DNA of 64,000 nucleotides from the NCBI RefSeq assembly GCF_014695395.1, contig NZ_JACJOF010000027.1:186001-250000 (forward strand). Reading direction: 5' to 3'. The translations under genes were made by a program, and so were the position numbers. The notes under the pieces were generated by a model. It was given only the letters and a program-made list of their open reading frames with translations. It did not search any database and was not told the origin of the DNA. Shown in pieces: positions 19,502-29,357 of this stretch (positions are counted from its first letter, which is position 1; each line of letters starts with the position of its first letter). The DNA is from Nodosilinea sp. FACHB-131. GTDB lineage: Bacteria > Cyanobacteriota > Cyanobacteriia > Phormidesmidales > Phormidesmidaceae.

Positions 19502-20314
19502 TTAGTCCTGCTGGAGGGGGATTGCCGGGGTGGCATCTTCCTCAGAGGCAGCCTCCGTAGAGATACTGCTCTGGGCCTCTAATTCAGCAACGGTAGGCAT
19601 TTTGCCATTGCCTAAATGAGCTGATTCAATACTGGCGCTCTCTGCGACGCGCTTCGAGAAGCCCCAAGCAAACACGAGGGCAATCACCAGCACCATCGTC
19701 CACTCTGGGGGCACTAGATTGTCGTCAATCACCCGCACCAGCAGACGAACACCCACAAATCCCACGGTGATAAAGCCGGCGTCTTCTAAGTGCTCAAACT
19801 CATCCAGCCAGCGGATAAACAGCCCCGCCATGAACCGCAGGGTGATGATGCCAATGGTGCCGCCCAGCAAAATCACCAGTACGTCCTTAGAGAGGGCTAG
19901 GGCGGTGGTGACGCTATCTAGCGAAAAAGCCAGATCGGTGAAGGCAATGACTGGAATCGCCTGCAAAACGGTGGCAAATCTCGGGGCGTGGTGCTGGGCT
20001 GCGTCGTCGCTGGCAGCGGTGAAGTGCTTATACACCAGCCACAGCAGGTAGGCCGCTCCCATCACTTCAAACTGCCAGAACTGAAGCACCCAGCCCGCTG
20101 TCAAAATTAGCCCGACCCGCAGAACAAAGGCGATCAGCAACCCAAAGTTGAGCGCCCGGCGCTGCATAGCTTCGCTCTCTAGGCCTTGGGCGATCGCGGC
20201 CAGGGCGATCGCATTGTCGGCCGACAGCACCGCCTCCAGGGCAATGAGCACCGGCAGCAACAGTAGGGTATCGACCCCAAAGTTATTAGAGATATCGAGT
20301 AATCGGTCTAGCAT
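19502..20314 (-). CDS. TerC family integral membrane protein
   Basis: A 270-residue membrane protein of the TerC family with about seven helices. Conserved acidic family motifs are visible: LEAVLSADNAIALAAIA in the first helical pair and FTDLAFSLDSVTTALALS in the second half. TerC proteins are implicated in metal-ion (Mn, Ca) export or in membrane-protein insertion; the plastid homologue is needed for thylakoid formation. The last 45 residues are a polar tail with many Ser, Glu and Ala. The exact role here is inference. Confidence 0.88.
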   Translation of the reverse strand: MLDRLLDISNNFGVDTLLLLPVLIALEAVLSADNAIALAAIAQGLESEAMQRRALNFGLLIAFVLRVGLILTAGWVLQFWQFEVMGAAYLLWLVYKHFTAASDDAAQHHAPRFATVLQAIPVIAFTDLAFSLDSVTTALALSKDVLVILLGGTIGIITLRFMAGLFIRWLDEFEHLEDAGFITVGFVGVRLLVRVIDDNLVPPEWTMVLVIALVFAWGFSKRVAESASIESAHLGNGKMPTVAELEAQSSISTEAASEEDATPAIPLQQD

Positions 20315-20522
20315 TAGCTCAGTTCAGCCGCCTAGAGTAGCAATCAAAATAGTTCAGGGTAAAGGCACCGGCTGATTAGCCTGCCCGACCCACGGTCGCA
20401 CGCCATTGGGGGAGTTCCCTCGCCGCCCTCAAGCAGGCCAGCGTCACAATGGCTTCAGTCTAACGTGCCCTACTTCCTTAGAATAGTACGGTTACCATCC
20501 ACCCGCAGGGGAGACCGCCCGA

Positions 20523-21278
20523 GTGCTAAGTTCACTGCTGACGCAATTTCGCCAACAGTATCCCCAGGGCAGCCTGACGTCGGATTTGCTCACTATCCAC
20601 GACGGACTGTATGTAGTGCGGGTCTGCGCTGGAGTAGACAATCTGATTCTGGCCAGCGGGCTAGGGGCAAATACTGCCCTAGAGATGGCTGAAGATATAG
20701 CCACCACCCGTGCCCTAGAGCGCCTGAGCTTGACGGGTGAACTGCCCAGCCTGCCCCTCCCCATCGAAGTCGATAGGGTTGAGCCTCCTGAGGCAGCGAT
20801 CGCCAAGCCCAGCCCAGGCTTAGCCAACCTGGAGGCGATCGCCCCTCCCAACCAACCCAAGGGAGAGCCCTTGCCAACGACTCATCCAGAACTCGCCCCA
20901 CCGCCGCTCAGTCTGGTTCCCCCCGTTTTAGACCAGGGAAATATCTTAGAGCAACCGGCTGCCGAGCTGCCCTTAGCGGTCGTGGCGGCTCCAACCCTGC
21001 CCCCACCAGTCGCCCCATTTCAGGTAGATCTGCCCGCTACCATCGAGGCCCCGGCTGACGAGTTGGTGGATCTAGGCGTAGAACCGGCAGCGGTCGATTT
21101 ATCGGACATCATTGCCCAAACCGATGTAGAACTTCAGCGGTTGGGCTGGGGGGTTGCCCAGGGGCGTGAGTTTTTGAAGAAAACCTACGGCAAGCTATCG
21201 CGTCACGACCTCACCGACGAAGAACTGCTGGAGTTCTTGCTGTTCTTAGAAACCCAATCCCCACGTGGCAACACTTAA
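20523..21278 (+). CDS. Hypothetical cyanobacterial protein with Pro-rich middle
   Basis: A 251-residue protein beginning at a GTG. An N-terminal domain (1-75) reads LTQFRQQYPQGSLTSDLL and then ALEMAEDIATTRALERL, a compact alpha/beta module I cannot name. Residues 80-190 are Pro/Ala/Glu-rich and low in complexity. A C-terminal domain (about 195-245) contains IIAQTDVELQRLGWGVAQG followed by an acidic helix, DLTDEELLEFLLFLE. This architecture (two small ordered domains joined by a flexible linker) suggests an adaptor. There is no membrane segment or signal peptide. It is convergent with clpP. Confidence 0.6.
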   Translation: MLSSLLTQFRQQYPQGSLTSDLLTIHDGLYVVRVCAGVDNLILASGLGANTALEMAEDIATTRALERLSLTGELPSLPLPIEVDRVEPPEAAIAKPSPGLANLEAIAPPNQPKGEPLPTTHPELAPPPLSLVPPVLDQGNILEQPAAELPLAVVAAPTLPPPVAPFQVDLPATIEAPADELVDLGVEPAAVDLSDIIAQTDVELQRLGWGVAQGREFLKKTYGKLSRHDLTDEELLEFLLFLETQSPRGNT

Positions 21279-21306
21279 CCCCCAAGGCATCAAGCCCCAG
21301 GGGTTA
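21276..21306. terminator. Possible bidirectional terminator between convergent genes
   Basis: TAACCCC at 21276-21282 pairs with GGGGTTA at 21300-21306. It overlaps the stop codon of the 20523-21278 gene and lies just before the clpP 3' end. The stem is short and lacks a long T-run, so this is tentative. Confidence 0.4.
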
Positions 21307-21313
21307 GAGAGAT

Positions 21314-21919
21314 TTACATCGCTGTCAGCGGGCGGGAACCGACGGAGGTGCGATCAATCACCTGATCGATGAGACCGTACTCCACCGCTTCTTGAGGGCT
21401 CATAAAGAAGTCGCGCTCGGTGTCTTGGGCAATTTTATCGATTGACTGACCGGTGTTTTTGGCGATCGCATCGTTCAGCTGCTTCTTCAGGTAGAGAATC
21501 TCTTTCGCCTGAATCTCAATATCAGTAGCCTGACCCTGGGCACCGCCTAAGGGTTGGTGAATCATAATCCGGGAGTTGGGCAGACTCATGCGCTTGCCCT
21601 TTTCGCCTGCGGTAAGCAAAAACGCCCCCATACTGGCCGCCAGCCCCACGCAAATGGTGCAGATCTGAGGCCGAATGTGGTTCATGGTGTCATAGATGCC
21701 CAAGCCCGCCGATACAGACCCACCGGGGGAGTTGATATAGAGATAAATATCTTTGTCGGGGTCTTCGGCTTCAAGAAACAGCATCTGGGCCACAATCAGG
21801 TTGGCCGAATCGGCCGTGACCTCTTGACCCAGAAAAATAATACGCTCCCGCAAAAGTCGGGAATAAATGTCAAACGCGCGCTCGCCACGCCCGGATTGCT
21901 CAATAACGGTTGGGATCAT
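21314..21919 (-). CDS. clpP: ATP-dependent Clp protease proteolytic subunit
   Basis: Serine protease subunit of the Clp complex, which degrades proteins fed to it by ClpC or ClpX. The 201-residue product has the complete catalytic triad: Ser96 in [11 protein letters not shown], His121 in [10 protein letters not shown] and Asp170 in DTERDFFMS, at almost the positions of mature E. coli ClpP. The [12 protein letters not shown] strand is also present. No long propeptide is present. It is one of the several clpP paralogues expected in cyanobacteria; a catalytically intact copy like this is not ClpR. Which paralogue it is cannot be decided from the sequence alone. Confidence 0.96.
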   Translation of the reverse strand: MIPTVIEQSGRGERAFDIYSRLLRERIIFLGQEVTADSANLIVAQMLFLEAEDPDKDIYLYINSPGGSVSAGLGIYDTMNHIRPQICTICVGLAASMGAFLLTAGEKGKRMSLPNSRIMIHQPLGGAQGQATDIEIQAKEILYLKKQLNDAIAKNTGQSIDKIAQDTERDFFMSPQEAVEYGLIDQVIDRTSVGSRPLTAM

Positions 21920-22049
21920 CGTGATAAGCCACTTTGTACGGGTTTATTTGATTTTAGCGAGTTGTGTTCCCCAGGGGGGCGGCAGATTGGAGGGATAGCC
22001 GAATCAGGGTTTGTTATCCTGACAACCATATCCCTTTCCAGGCGCAGCC

Positions 22050-22838
22050 ATGGCCGTTAGCGTTGATCGAATTTTGCGGTGGAAGCAGACAGGCGCACCA
22101 GCTCAACCCATTACCGTGCTAACCGCCTGGGATGTGATGTCGGGACAAATTGTTGACCAGGCCGGGGCCGACATTGTGCTGGTAGGCGATTCGTTGGCGA
22201 TGGTCGCCCTAGGCTACGACACCACCCTGCCGCTGACCACTGAGGACATGCTGATCTGCGCCAAGGCGGTGCGGCGGGGGGTCAAAAATGCACTGCTGGT
22301 AGTCGATCTACCCTTTCTGAGCTATCAGACCAGCGTTGAGGACGCCGTTCGCGCCTCAGGGCAGATGCTGAAGGAAGCCGGAGCCCAGGCAGTAAAGCTA
22401 GAGGGCGGCCACGCTGGTGTAGTTGAGACCGTGCGCCGACTGGTGCAGTGGGGCATTCCGGTGATGGGCCACGTGGGGCTGACGCCCCAGTCGATCAACC
22501 AGTTTGGCGGTTTTCGCAAGCAGGGCAAAACTGAGGCCGAGGCCGATCGCATTCTTTCCGAAGCCAAAGCCCTAGAGCAGGCCGGAGCGTTTTCCATCGT
22601 TTTAGAGCATATTCCTACCGAACTAGCCCGCGATATTACTAAGGCGCTGCGCATTCCTACCATTGGCATTGGCGCTGGGGTGCACTGCGACGGCCAGGTG
22701 CTGGTCACTGCCGACGTCCTCGGGCTGTCAGCCTGGCAGCCGCCCTTTGCAAAAGTCTACGCCAACCTCAGGCAGCAGGCCGTTGAAGCCGCCCAGCAGT
22801 TTTGTACCGAGGTGCGATCGGGGCAGTACCCCGCATGA
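22050..22838 (+). CDS. panB: 3-methyl-2-oxobutanoate hydroxymethyltransferase
   Basis: First committed enzyme of pantothenate biosynthesis: transfers a hydroxymethyl group from 5,10-methylene-tetrahydrofolate to 2-oxoisovalerate, giving ketopantoate. The 262-residue product is the usual length and shows the family motifs [47 protein letters not shown] and the Glu-containing IVLEHIP. Homodecameric TIM-barrel, cytoplasmic. The start ATG follows directly after an upstream region shared with divergent clpP. ahcY begins 142 bases downstream. Confidence 0.96.
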   Translation: MAVSVDRILRWKQTGAPAQPITVLTAWDVMSGQIVDQAGADIVLVGDSLAMVALGYDTTLPLTTEDMLICAKAVRRGVKNALLVVDLPFLSYQTSVEDAVRASGQMLKEAGAQAVKLEGGHAGVVETVRRLVQWGIPVMGHVGLTPQSINQFGGFRKQGKTEAEADRILSEAKALEQAGAFSIVLEHIPTELARDITKALRIPTIGIGAGVHCDGQVLVTADVLGLSAWQPPFAKVYANLRQQAVEAAQQFCTEVRSGQYPA

Positions 22839-22938
22839 GCGATCGCGGCAATACTCTGCATGAAGTATCTGGGTAGTACCTTATATAGAGTATCGAGACA
22901 GTCCGCCAGGTGAAATTCCGTTAAGCTATAAACGCTAG

Positions 22939-24252
<1,314 letters not shown>

Positions 24253-24255
<3 letters not shown>

Positions 24256-24360
24256 TACGAAATCCGTCTTGAGAGACCCCGGTTCAAAATAGGGCTCTCG
24301 TAGGGCATTGCAGTGCAATGCCCCTACAAACCGGGTGTAACTAAATGGGATTTGGTATAA
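24253..24360. repeat. MITE-like element at the ahcY stop codon
   Basis: The ends TAATACGAAATCC (24253-24265) and GGATTTGGTATAA (24348-24360) are inverted repeats matching at 11 of 13 positions. Inside is a second, larger palindrome (GTAGGGCATTGC and its partner, about 24300-24326), flanked by CCCGGTT/AAACCGGG. The 108-base nested hairpin structure is typical of non-autonomous elements in cyanobacteria. It supplies the stop codon of ahcY. Confidence 0.75.
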
Positions 24361-24380
24361 ACCATTGTCTTCCCCAGCTA

Positions 24381-24413
24381 AAGCCCCAGGACGCTCGCAG
24401 CATCCTGGGGCTT
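24381..24413 (+). terminator. Rho-independent terminator of ahcY
   Basis: AAGCCCCAGGA at 24381-24391 pairs with TCCTGGGGCTT at 24403-24413, and the 3' arm runs into TTTT. It lies 126 bases after the ahcY stop, beyond the MITE-like element, consistent with the element having been inserted between gene and terminator. Confidence 0.8.
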
Positions 24414-24672
24414 TTCCATTAAATAACCCCCGATGCCGGGGCACCAGGGGCTGCTTAGAATAGGGAGTTAGTTATATGTGCGAAGCTCGTCTTATCTGTA
24501 CTTAGAATGCCTCAAGGGCACGGCTGAGTCATCCCTTGCACCCGCATCTTTATCCCAAGTTGGTCAAGGGGGAGCAGCCCTCAAGAGTTTTGCGAACTGT
24601 GACGCCTGTCACTTACAAAGCTCCGCAAGCCAGTGTTGCTAGGGTCGACTGGCTGTGGGTCTATCCCAACAG
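24414..24672. other. Rest of the ahcY-Uma2 gap, nothing recognised
   Basis: The gap from 24256 to 24672 holds the MITE-like element and the ahcY terminator, described separately. The remaining 259 bases show no gene, repeat or clear regulatory signal. Confidence 0.5.
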
Positions 24673-25284
24673 CTAAGCAAACGGGGAAACATTCAGGATG
24701 AAGCCCGGCAGCACAGATTCTCCAGAAAGCTGAGTAGGCAGCGATCGCACCTCCACCTCCTGCCCAGGCCGATAAACCTCCGCCTGTTGGTCCTGAGGAT
24801 TAATCAGCCAGCTCAAACGAACACCGCTGGCCACGTATTCCTGCATCTTCTCGCGCAGAGTCGTCAGGTTATCGGTGCTCGAGCGCACTTCCATCACAAA
24901 ATCAGGCGCAATGGGGGGAAATCTGCGCCGCTGCTCTGGGGTTAGCGCCTCCCAGCGGGATAGTTCTACCCAGGCGGCATCGGGCGATGGCCCTTCGGGC
25001 CGGTCCTTGACCATCGCTTGCTGCCAATCGGCAGTTGGAAAAACTGTCGAGGAGCTAAACACCTTACCAAGTTGGGTTTGCTTATTCCAAAGATACAGTT
25101 CACCGCCAACCTCCATTTCTTGATTGTCGCTCTCACCGCCAACAGGGGGCATAACGATCAACACTCCTTGGGCATTTTGCTCGATCGCCATCTCCGGGTT
25201 GTGGATACAGAGTTGGTAGAACTGCTCATCGGTGAAGTGAACAGCCTCGAGGTTAAGTTCAAGGGGCAAATCCAGGGTGGTCAT
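24673..25284 (-). CDS. Uma2 family (DUF820) PD-(D/E)XK nuclease-like protein
   Basis: A 203-residue protein of the Uma2 family, which is hugely expanded in cyanobacteria and has a restriction-endonuclease fold. The core is visible as SPDAAWVE (Asp), then APDFVMEVRSSTDN, where the Asp and Glu form the PD...ExK-like centre with Arg in the usual Lys position, then a helix REKMQEYVASGVRLSWLINP and a strand AEVYRPGQE. It is cytoplasmic. Biological role and substrate are unknown for the family. A second Uma2 gene is at 50554-51228. Confidence 0.88.
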   Translation of the reverse strand: MTTLDLPLELNLEAVHFTDEQFYQLCIHNPEMAIEQNAQGVLIVMPPVGGESDNQEMEVGGELYLWNKQTQLGKVFSSSTVFPTADWQQAMVKDRPEGPSPDAAWVELSRWEALTPEQRRRFPPIAPDFVMEVRSSTDNLTTLREKMQEYVASGVRLSWLINPQDQQAEVYRPGQEVEVRSLPTQLSGESVLPGFILNVSPFA

Positions 25285-25640
25285 AGGATGCTCCGAGAGA
25301 TGTGGGCGATCTCTAACTGACGGCGGTGTCTTCTATGGTAGCGACTCGTCTAGTTTGTAGAAATCGTCAAAAACCGTTGCAGACGAACAACTCCACAGAG
25401 TGAACTGTCTAAACTATTCACTAACTTGCATCACCAGTACTGACTCTGAACGTGATCTATCACCGATTTCAGCCCAGTCTTACCGGCTTTTCCCTCACTT
25501 GTGGCTACCTAATGGGGCAGCGGATTTCCTTTGCTCCGCTGTTGCTCTGATCTATACCAGGGCAATTTCTGGCTAACTAGGATTGCCGCCAGCGGTGAAG
25601 CGAGTTGCCGATAAACTTCGTTTTTATCACCCGTTTAACC
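25285..25640. other. Intergenic stretch, nothing recognised
   Basis: A 356-base gap between two divergent genes. It is somewhat AT-richer than the coding sequence, as expected for promoters. No short gene, hairpin or repeat was found. Confidence 0.45.
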
Positions 25641-25985
25641 ATGAGCTATAGCTTTGACATAGTGGGCATTGCCCCGGTACTGCAATTTTTTAATCACCAG
25701 CAGCAGGCAGAGGCGCGGCGCGATCGCAGCCAGGCCTTTCTCGGCAGCTATTGCTGCACCCTCGATGCCTTTATCAGCGCCACCGAGGCCGTGCACCGCA
25801 AGCCTGATTGGGATTGGGATGCGATCGTCAGCACCATCGTCACCTTCTGGCTGAACCAAGAACAGGACGTGCGCCACTGGAGACAGCAGTTTGCCGCCGC
25901 CCAGGGCGACCAAAACCTGATTGTGGCCCGCGTGGTCAACTACGACAGTCTGCGCCACGAGTTTGAGACCCTCTTCGAAGACTAA
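25641..25985 (+). CDS. Small hypothetical protein
   Basis: A 114-residue soluble protein with a helical, Gln-rich N-terminus (PVLQFFNHQQQAEARRDRSQAFLG) and a Trp-rich middle (KPDWDWDAIVSTIVTFW). I do not recognise the family. The ATG at 25641 is preferred over the non-ATG at 25605 because it begins the ordered sequence. It ends 72 bases before nblS on the same strand and may be cotranscribed with it. Confidence 0.6.
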   Translation: MSYSFDIVGIAPVLQFFNHQQQAEARRDRSQAFLGSYCCTLDAFISATEAVHRKPDWDWDAIVSTIVTFWLNQEQDVRHWRQQFAAAQGDQNLIVARVVNYDSLRHEFETLFED

Positions 25986-26057
25986 GCGCAGGGCTAAGAT
26001 GCGAAGAACATGCCAGAATAAAGGCTGAATTCAACATCCAGCATTCGATAGGTTCCG

Positions 26058-28073
26058 TTGATCAGGCTTCTGGCTAAAATTCGCGATATCTTCCTGCACT
26101 GGTGGGGCGACTTCACCCTCCAAACCCGGCTAATGGCCGGGGCAACACTGGTAGTGTCGATGATCACGAGCGCCCTTACCTTTTGGGCTGTCAACACCAT
26201 CCAGATGGATGCCCGACTCAACGACACCCGGTTTGCCCGAGACTTAGGGCTGCTGCTAGCCGCCAACGTCGCCCCCCTGGTCAACGAAGCCGATCGCACC
26301 GAGCTAGCCCGCTTCTCCTACAGCTTTTACCAAAGCACCTCTAGCGTGCGCTATATGCTTTACGCCGACGAAAACGGCGATATTTTCTTCGGCATCCCCT
26401 TTTCTGAAGCAGCGGTCCAAAACTCCCTCACGCTGCGACGACGCATGCAGCTGCCCGAGGGCTATGCCCAAAACACCGATCGCCCCCTGGTGCGCCAGCA
26501 CCTTACCCCAGCAGGTGAAGTCACCGACGTCTTTGTGCCCCTCAACTACAACGGCATTCACCTGGGCGTTTTGGCTATGGGCATCAACCCTAACCCCACG
26601 GTGGTGGCCTCCTCACACCTGACGCGAGATGTCACCATTGCGGTGTTTGTCTCCATCTGGGTCATGGTAATTTTGGGAGCCGTGTTCAACGCGCTCACGA
26701 TTACTCAGCCGATCAAAGAACTCTCATTAGGGGTTAAGAACATCGCCGACGGCAACTTTAGGCAGCGCATCGACCTGCCCCTGGGGGGTGAACTCGGTGA
26801 GCTGATCTACAGCTTTAACGACATGGCCGAGCGCCTAGAAAGCTACGAAGAGCAAAACATCGAAGAGCTCACCGCCGAAAAAGCCAAGCTTGAAACCCTG
26901 GTTTCTACTATCGCCGACGGCGCCATTCTGCTCGACAGCGATATGCACGCCGTACTGGTTAACCCCACCGCTCGCCGCATTTTTGGCTGGGATGACCAGA
27001 TTTTGGACGGGAAAAATATTCTGGAACACTTTCCCAATGCGGTGCGGGTGCAGCTCACCCGACCCTTATTTCAGGCCGTCAAGGGCGACTCAGAGGCGAT
27101 GGAATTTCGGGTACCGATCACTGAGCCCAGCCACCGCACCCTGAGGATCTTGCTCAATACCGTACTCGACCAGGCCAAAGAGAACGTCAAAGGTCTGGCC
27201 ATCACCGTGCAGGACATCACCCGTGAGGTGGCCCTTAACGAAGCCAAGGCCCAGTTTATCAGCAATGTCTCCCACGAGCTGCGCACGCCGCTGTTTAACA
27301 TCAAGTCGTTCATTGAAACTCTGCACGAGTACGGCGAAGACCTCAGCGACGGCGAACGCAAGGAATTTCTCGAAACCGCCAACCATGAAACCGATCGCCT
27401 CACTCGCCTGGTCAACGACGTGCTCGACCTGTCGCGTCTCGAGTCGAGTCGCCAATACCAGCTCGAAGCCGTCGACATCATTCAGCCGATTGAGCAAACC
27501 CTGCGCACCCACCGCCTCAACGCCCGTGACAAGCGAATCGAGCTATTACAGGACGTAGAGCCCAATCTGCCCCCCGTGATCGGCAACTACGACCTGCTAT
27601 TGCAAGTGTTTAGCAACCTGGTGGGCAACGCGCTGAAGTTTACCGAATCTGGCGGCCAGGTGATGCTACGGGCCCACCAGATTGTGCCCCCCGGAGACGA
27701 CCCCAACGAGGGCGGCTACATTCGCATTGAGATCTCTGACACCGGCATCGGCATTGCCCCCGAAGACCAGCAGGCCATTTTCGATCGCTTCTTCCGGGTC
27801 GAAAACCGCGTCCACACTCTGGAAGGCACCGGTTTGGGCCTCTCCATTGTCAAAAACATCATCGAAAAGCACAGCAGTCAGGTGCATCTGGTCAGCGAAG
27901 TGGGCATTGGCACTACCTTCTGGTTTGATGTGGCCGCTTACCAACCCGAGGCGATCGCAATACTAGCCAAAGACAGCACCCACAGTGATGGGGGTAAAGA
28001 TCTGGCGATCGCCGCTGTCAGCCCTGGAACTCCCAGTGCCTCATCGACTGCTCCCCAAGCCGACCAAAACTAG
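26058..28073 (+). CDS. nblS: Sensor histidine kinase NblS / Hik33 (DspA)
   Basis: The essential cyanobacterial membrane kinase that signals to RpaB and controls high-light, cold, osmotic and nutrient responses, including phycobilisome degradation. The 671-residue order is typical: N-terminal membrane helix, a periplasmic loop, a second helix (about 190-212), HAMP (about 214-266), coiled coil and PAS (about 275-390), HisKA with His406 in NVSHELRTPLFNI, and HATPase_c with N box NLVGNALKF, DTGIGI and GTGLGLSI. The C-terminal 45 residues are a variable tail. The start appears to be the TTG at 26058: an in-frame TAG lies at 26049-26051, and the conserved segment up to FTLQTRLMAG would be lost with the next ATG. 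Confidence 0.95.
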   Translation: MIRLLAKIRDIFLHWWGDFTLQTRLMAGATLVVSMITSALTFWAVNTIQMDARLNDTRFARDLGLLLAANVAPLVNEADRTELARFSYSFYQSTSSVRYMLYADENGDIFFGIPFSEAAVQNSLTLRRRMQLPEGYAQNTDRPLVRQHLTPAGEVTDVFVPLNYNGIHLGVLAMGINPNPTVVASSHLTRDVTIAVFVSIWVMVILGAVFNALTITQPIKELSLGVKNIADGNFRQRIDLPLGGELGELIYSFNDMAERLESYEEQNIEELTAEKAKLETLVSTIADGAILLDSDMHAVLVNPTARRIFGWDDQILDGKNILEHFPNAVRVQLTRPLFQAVKGDSEAMEFRVPITEPSHRTLRILLNTVLDQAKENVKGLAITVQDITREVALNEAKAQFISNVSHELRTPLFNIKSFIETLHEYGEDLSDGERKEFLETANHETDRLTRLVNDVLDLSRLESSRQYQLEAVDIIQPIEQTLRTHRLNARDKRIELLQDVEPNLPPVIGNYDLLLQVFSNLVGNALKFTESGGQVMLRAHQIVPPGDDPNEGGYIRIEISDTGIGIAPEDQQAIFDRFFRVENRVHTLEGTGLGLSIVKNIIEKHSSQVHLVSEVGIGTTFWFDVAAYQPEAIAILAKDSTHSDGGKDLAIAAVSPGTPSASSTAPQADQN

Positions 28074-28102
28074 CCTTCTTCCCCATCCGCTATTGCCTCG
28101 GC

Positions 28103-28762
28103 CTATACCTCAGCTCTGCTCGGTAGCCAGGGTTGCAGCTGCTCAAACAGGTGTTGAACCAACGCCAAATCTTTTACACCGGGATGCTGTTCTACCCCAC
28201 TGGAAAGGTCAATGCCGTCGGGTCTCAGCGTTGACAGCGCCGTAGATATATTCTCGGGGGTGAGCCCTCCAGCCAGCATCCATGGGCAGGTTGGCCTAAA
28301 CGACACTAAAGCATCCCAATCCAACGTTAACCCTGTGCCTCCGAGCTGTTGAGGGTGGTAGGCGTCGAGCAGCAGAGCATCGACGTAGGGAGCGTAGGTT
28401 TCAGCCCGTACCAGGTCTGTAGCAGTGCGTATACGAATAGCTTTGATCAGGAAGACGCCGGGTAGCTCAGCCAGGAGCTGCTGGCACTGCTCCAGGGTTT
28501 CTTGACCGTGGAGCTGAATATGGCTGAGGTTGGCCCGGCGGACAGCGGCGGACATCTCCACTAGCGGGGCATCGGCAAAGACTCCCACGGTTTTGGTCAC
28601 CACTCCAGCCGCGTCTAGGGCCTGGGTGATTTCGGCGATCGCAGCGGGGGCTAGGTAGCGGGGCGACTGGGGCACACAAATAAAGCCCAGGTGGGTAGCA
28701 CCGTGGCGGGCGATCGCGATCGCCTGCTCCGCCTGAGTAATGCCACAAATCTTGACCCGCAT
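28103..28762 (-). CDS. trpF: Phosphoribosylanthranilate isomerase
   Basis: Third step specific to tryptophan biosynthesis: Amadori rearrangement of phosphoribosylanthranilate to CdRP. The 219-residue TIM barrel shows the catalytic Cys in VKICGIT at the N-terminus, LGFICVPQSPRY, LLDAYHPQQLGGTGLTLDW, and the catalytic Asp in DGIDLSSGVE near the phosphate-binding end. The frame opens at 28780, but the Met at 28762 (MRVKICGIT) is the usual start. Convergent with nblS. Confidence 0.95.
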   Translation of the reverse strand: MRVKICGITQAEQAIAIARHGATHLGFICVPQSPRYLAPAAIAEITQALDAAGVVTKTVGVFADAPLVEMSAAVRRANLSHIQLHGQETLEQCQQLLAELPGVFLIKAIRIRTATDLVRAETYAPYVDALLLDAYHPQQLGGTGLTLDWDALVSFRPTCPWMLAGGLTPENISTALSTLRPDGIDLSSGVEQHPGVKDLALVQHLFEQLQPWLPSRAEV

Positions 28763-28865
28763 GTTAACTCTGTTGAACATTCCGTTAGGTGGGTGTCGCC
28801 GGATTTTTATAATCCAACAAGGTTGAATGCCTAAATTAAGCGCGTGGCGATCGCCTGAGATTCTG

Positions 28866-28924
28866 TTTCTTTAAGACTCGATTTAATTCTCAAGACCCAA
28901 TTTCAATTCTCAAGACCTAATTTT
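28866..28924 (+). repeat. Tandem 20-bp direct repeat upstream of psaK
   Basis: AATTCTCAAGACCCAATTTC (28885-28904) is followed immediately by AATTCTCAAGACCTAATTTT (28905-28924), with a more degenerate unit before it (28866-28884, TTAAGACTCGATTT core). The tract ends 23 bases before the psaK start. One unit equals about two helical turns. It could bind a regulator of psaK or act in the 5' leader. Confidence 0.7.
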
Positions 28925-28947
28925 AGACCTCTAGCGGAGAAATAACA

Positions 28948-29220
28948 TTGCTGTTTTCTACCCTGCTTGCTGCCTACACTGTGCCCACCACCCCTGAGTG
29001 GTCGTATAAAGTGGCGCTAATTATGATTACCTGCAACCTGTTTGTACTGGCCATTGGCAAGTACGCCATTCGCAAGCCTGGGGCCGGGCCAGCCCTACCC
29101 GTGGGCCTGCCCATGCTGTTTGAAGGTTTTGGTCTGCCCGAGCTGCTGGCGATCGCTAGCTTTGGCCACATTCTTGGCGCTGGCATGATTTTGGGCTTGG
29201 GCAACGCCGGGCTGCTCTAG
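28948..29220 (+). CDS. psaK: Photosystem I subunit PsaK
   Basis: Small peripheral photosystem I subunit (subunit X) that binds chlorophyll and, in one isoform, helps couple phycobilisomes to photosystem I. The 90-residue product has a short N-terminal leader (LLAAYTVPTTPEWS), two membrane helices (about 17-37 and 62-85) and the polar loop KYAIRKPGAGPALP between them. LPELLAIASFGHILGAGMILG is the second helix. Translation seems to begin at the TTG at 28948: GGAG at 28937-28940 precedes it by seven bases and no ATG would keep the N-terminus. Confidence 0.95.
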   Translation: MLFSTLLAAYTVPTTPEWSYKVALIMITCNLFVLAIGKYAIRKPGAGPALPVGLPMLFEGFGLPELLAIASFGHILGAGMILGLGNAGLL

Positions 29221-29357
29221 CCTCACCAACGCCTAGGCCCAACGACATTGTGGGGCGATTGATAGAATAGAGCCAGACCCCAGACCCAAGTGCCCTAGTT
29301 CTGCTAGCCATTACCGGGTCTGGGTTGGTATTTGACAGCATTCATAGGAGCTAGGCA

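Noticed and set aside
28866..28924. Short tandem repeats as a CRISPR or a transposon end
   Set aside because: Units are directly adjacent with no spacer and lie in the psaK leader; no cas or transposase genes near.
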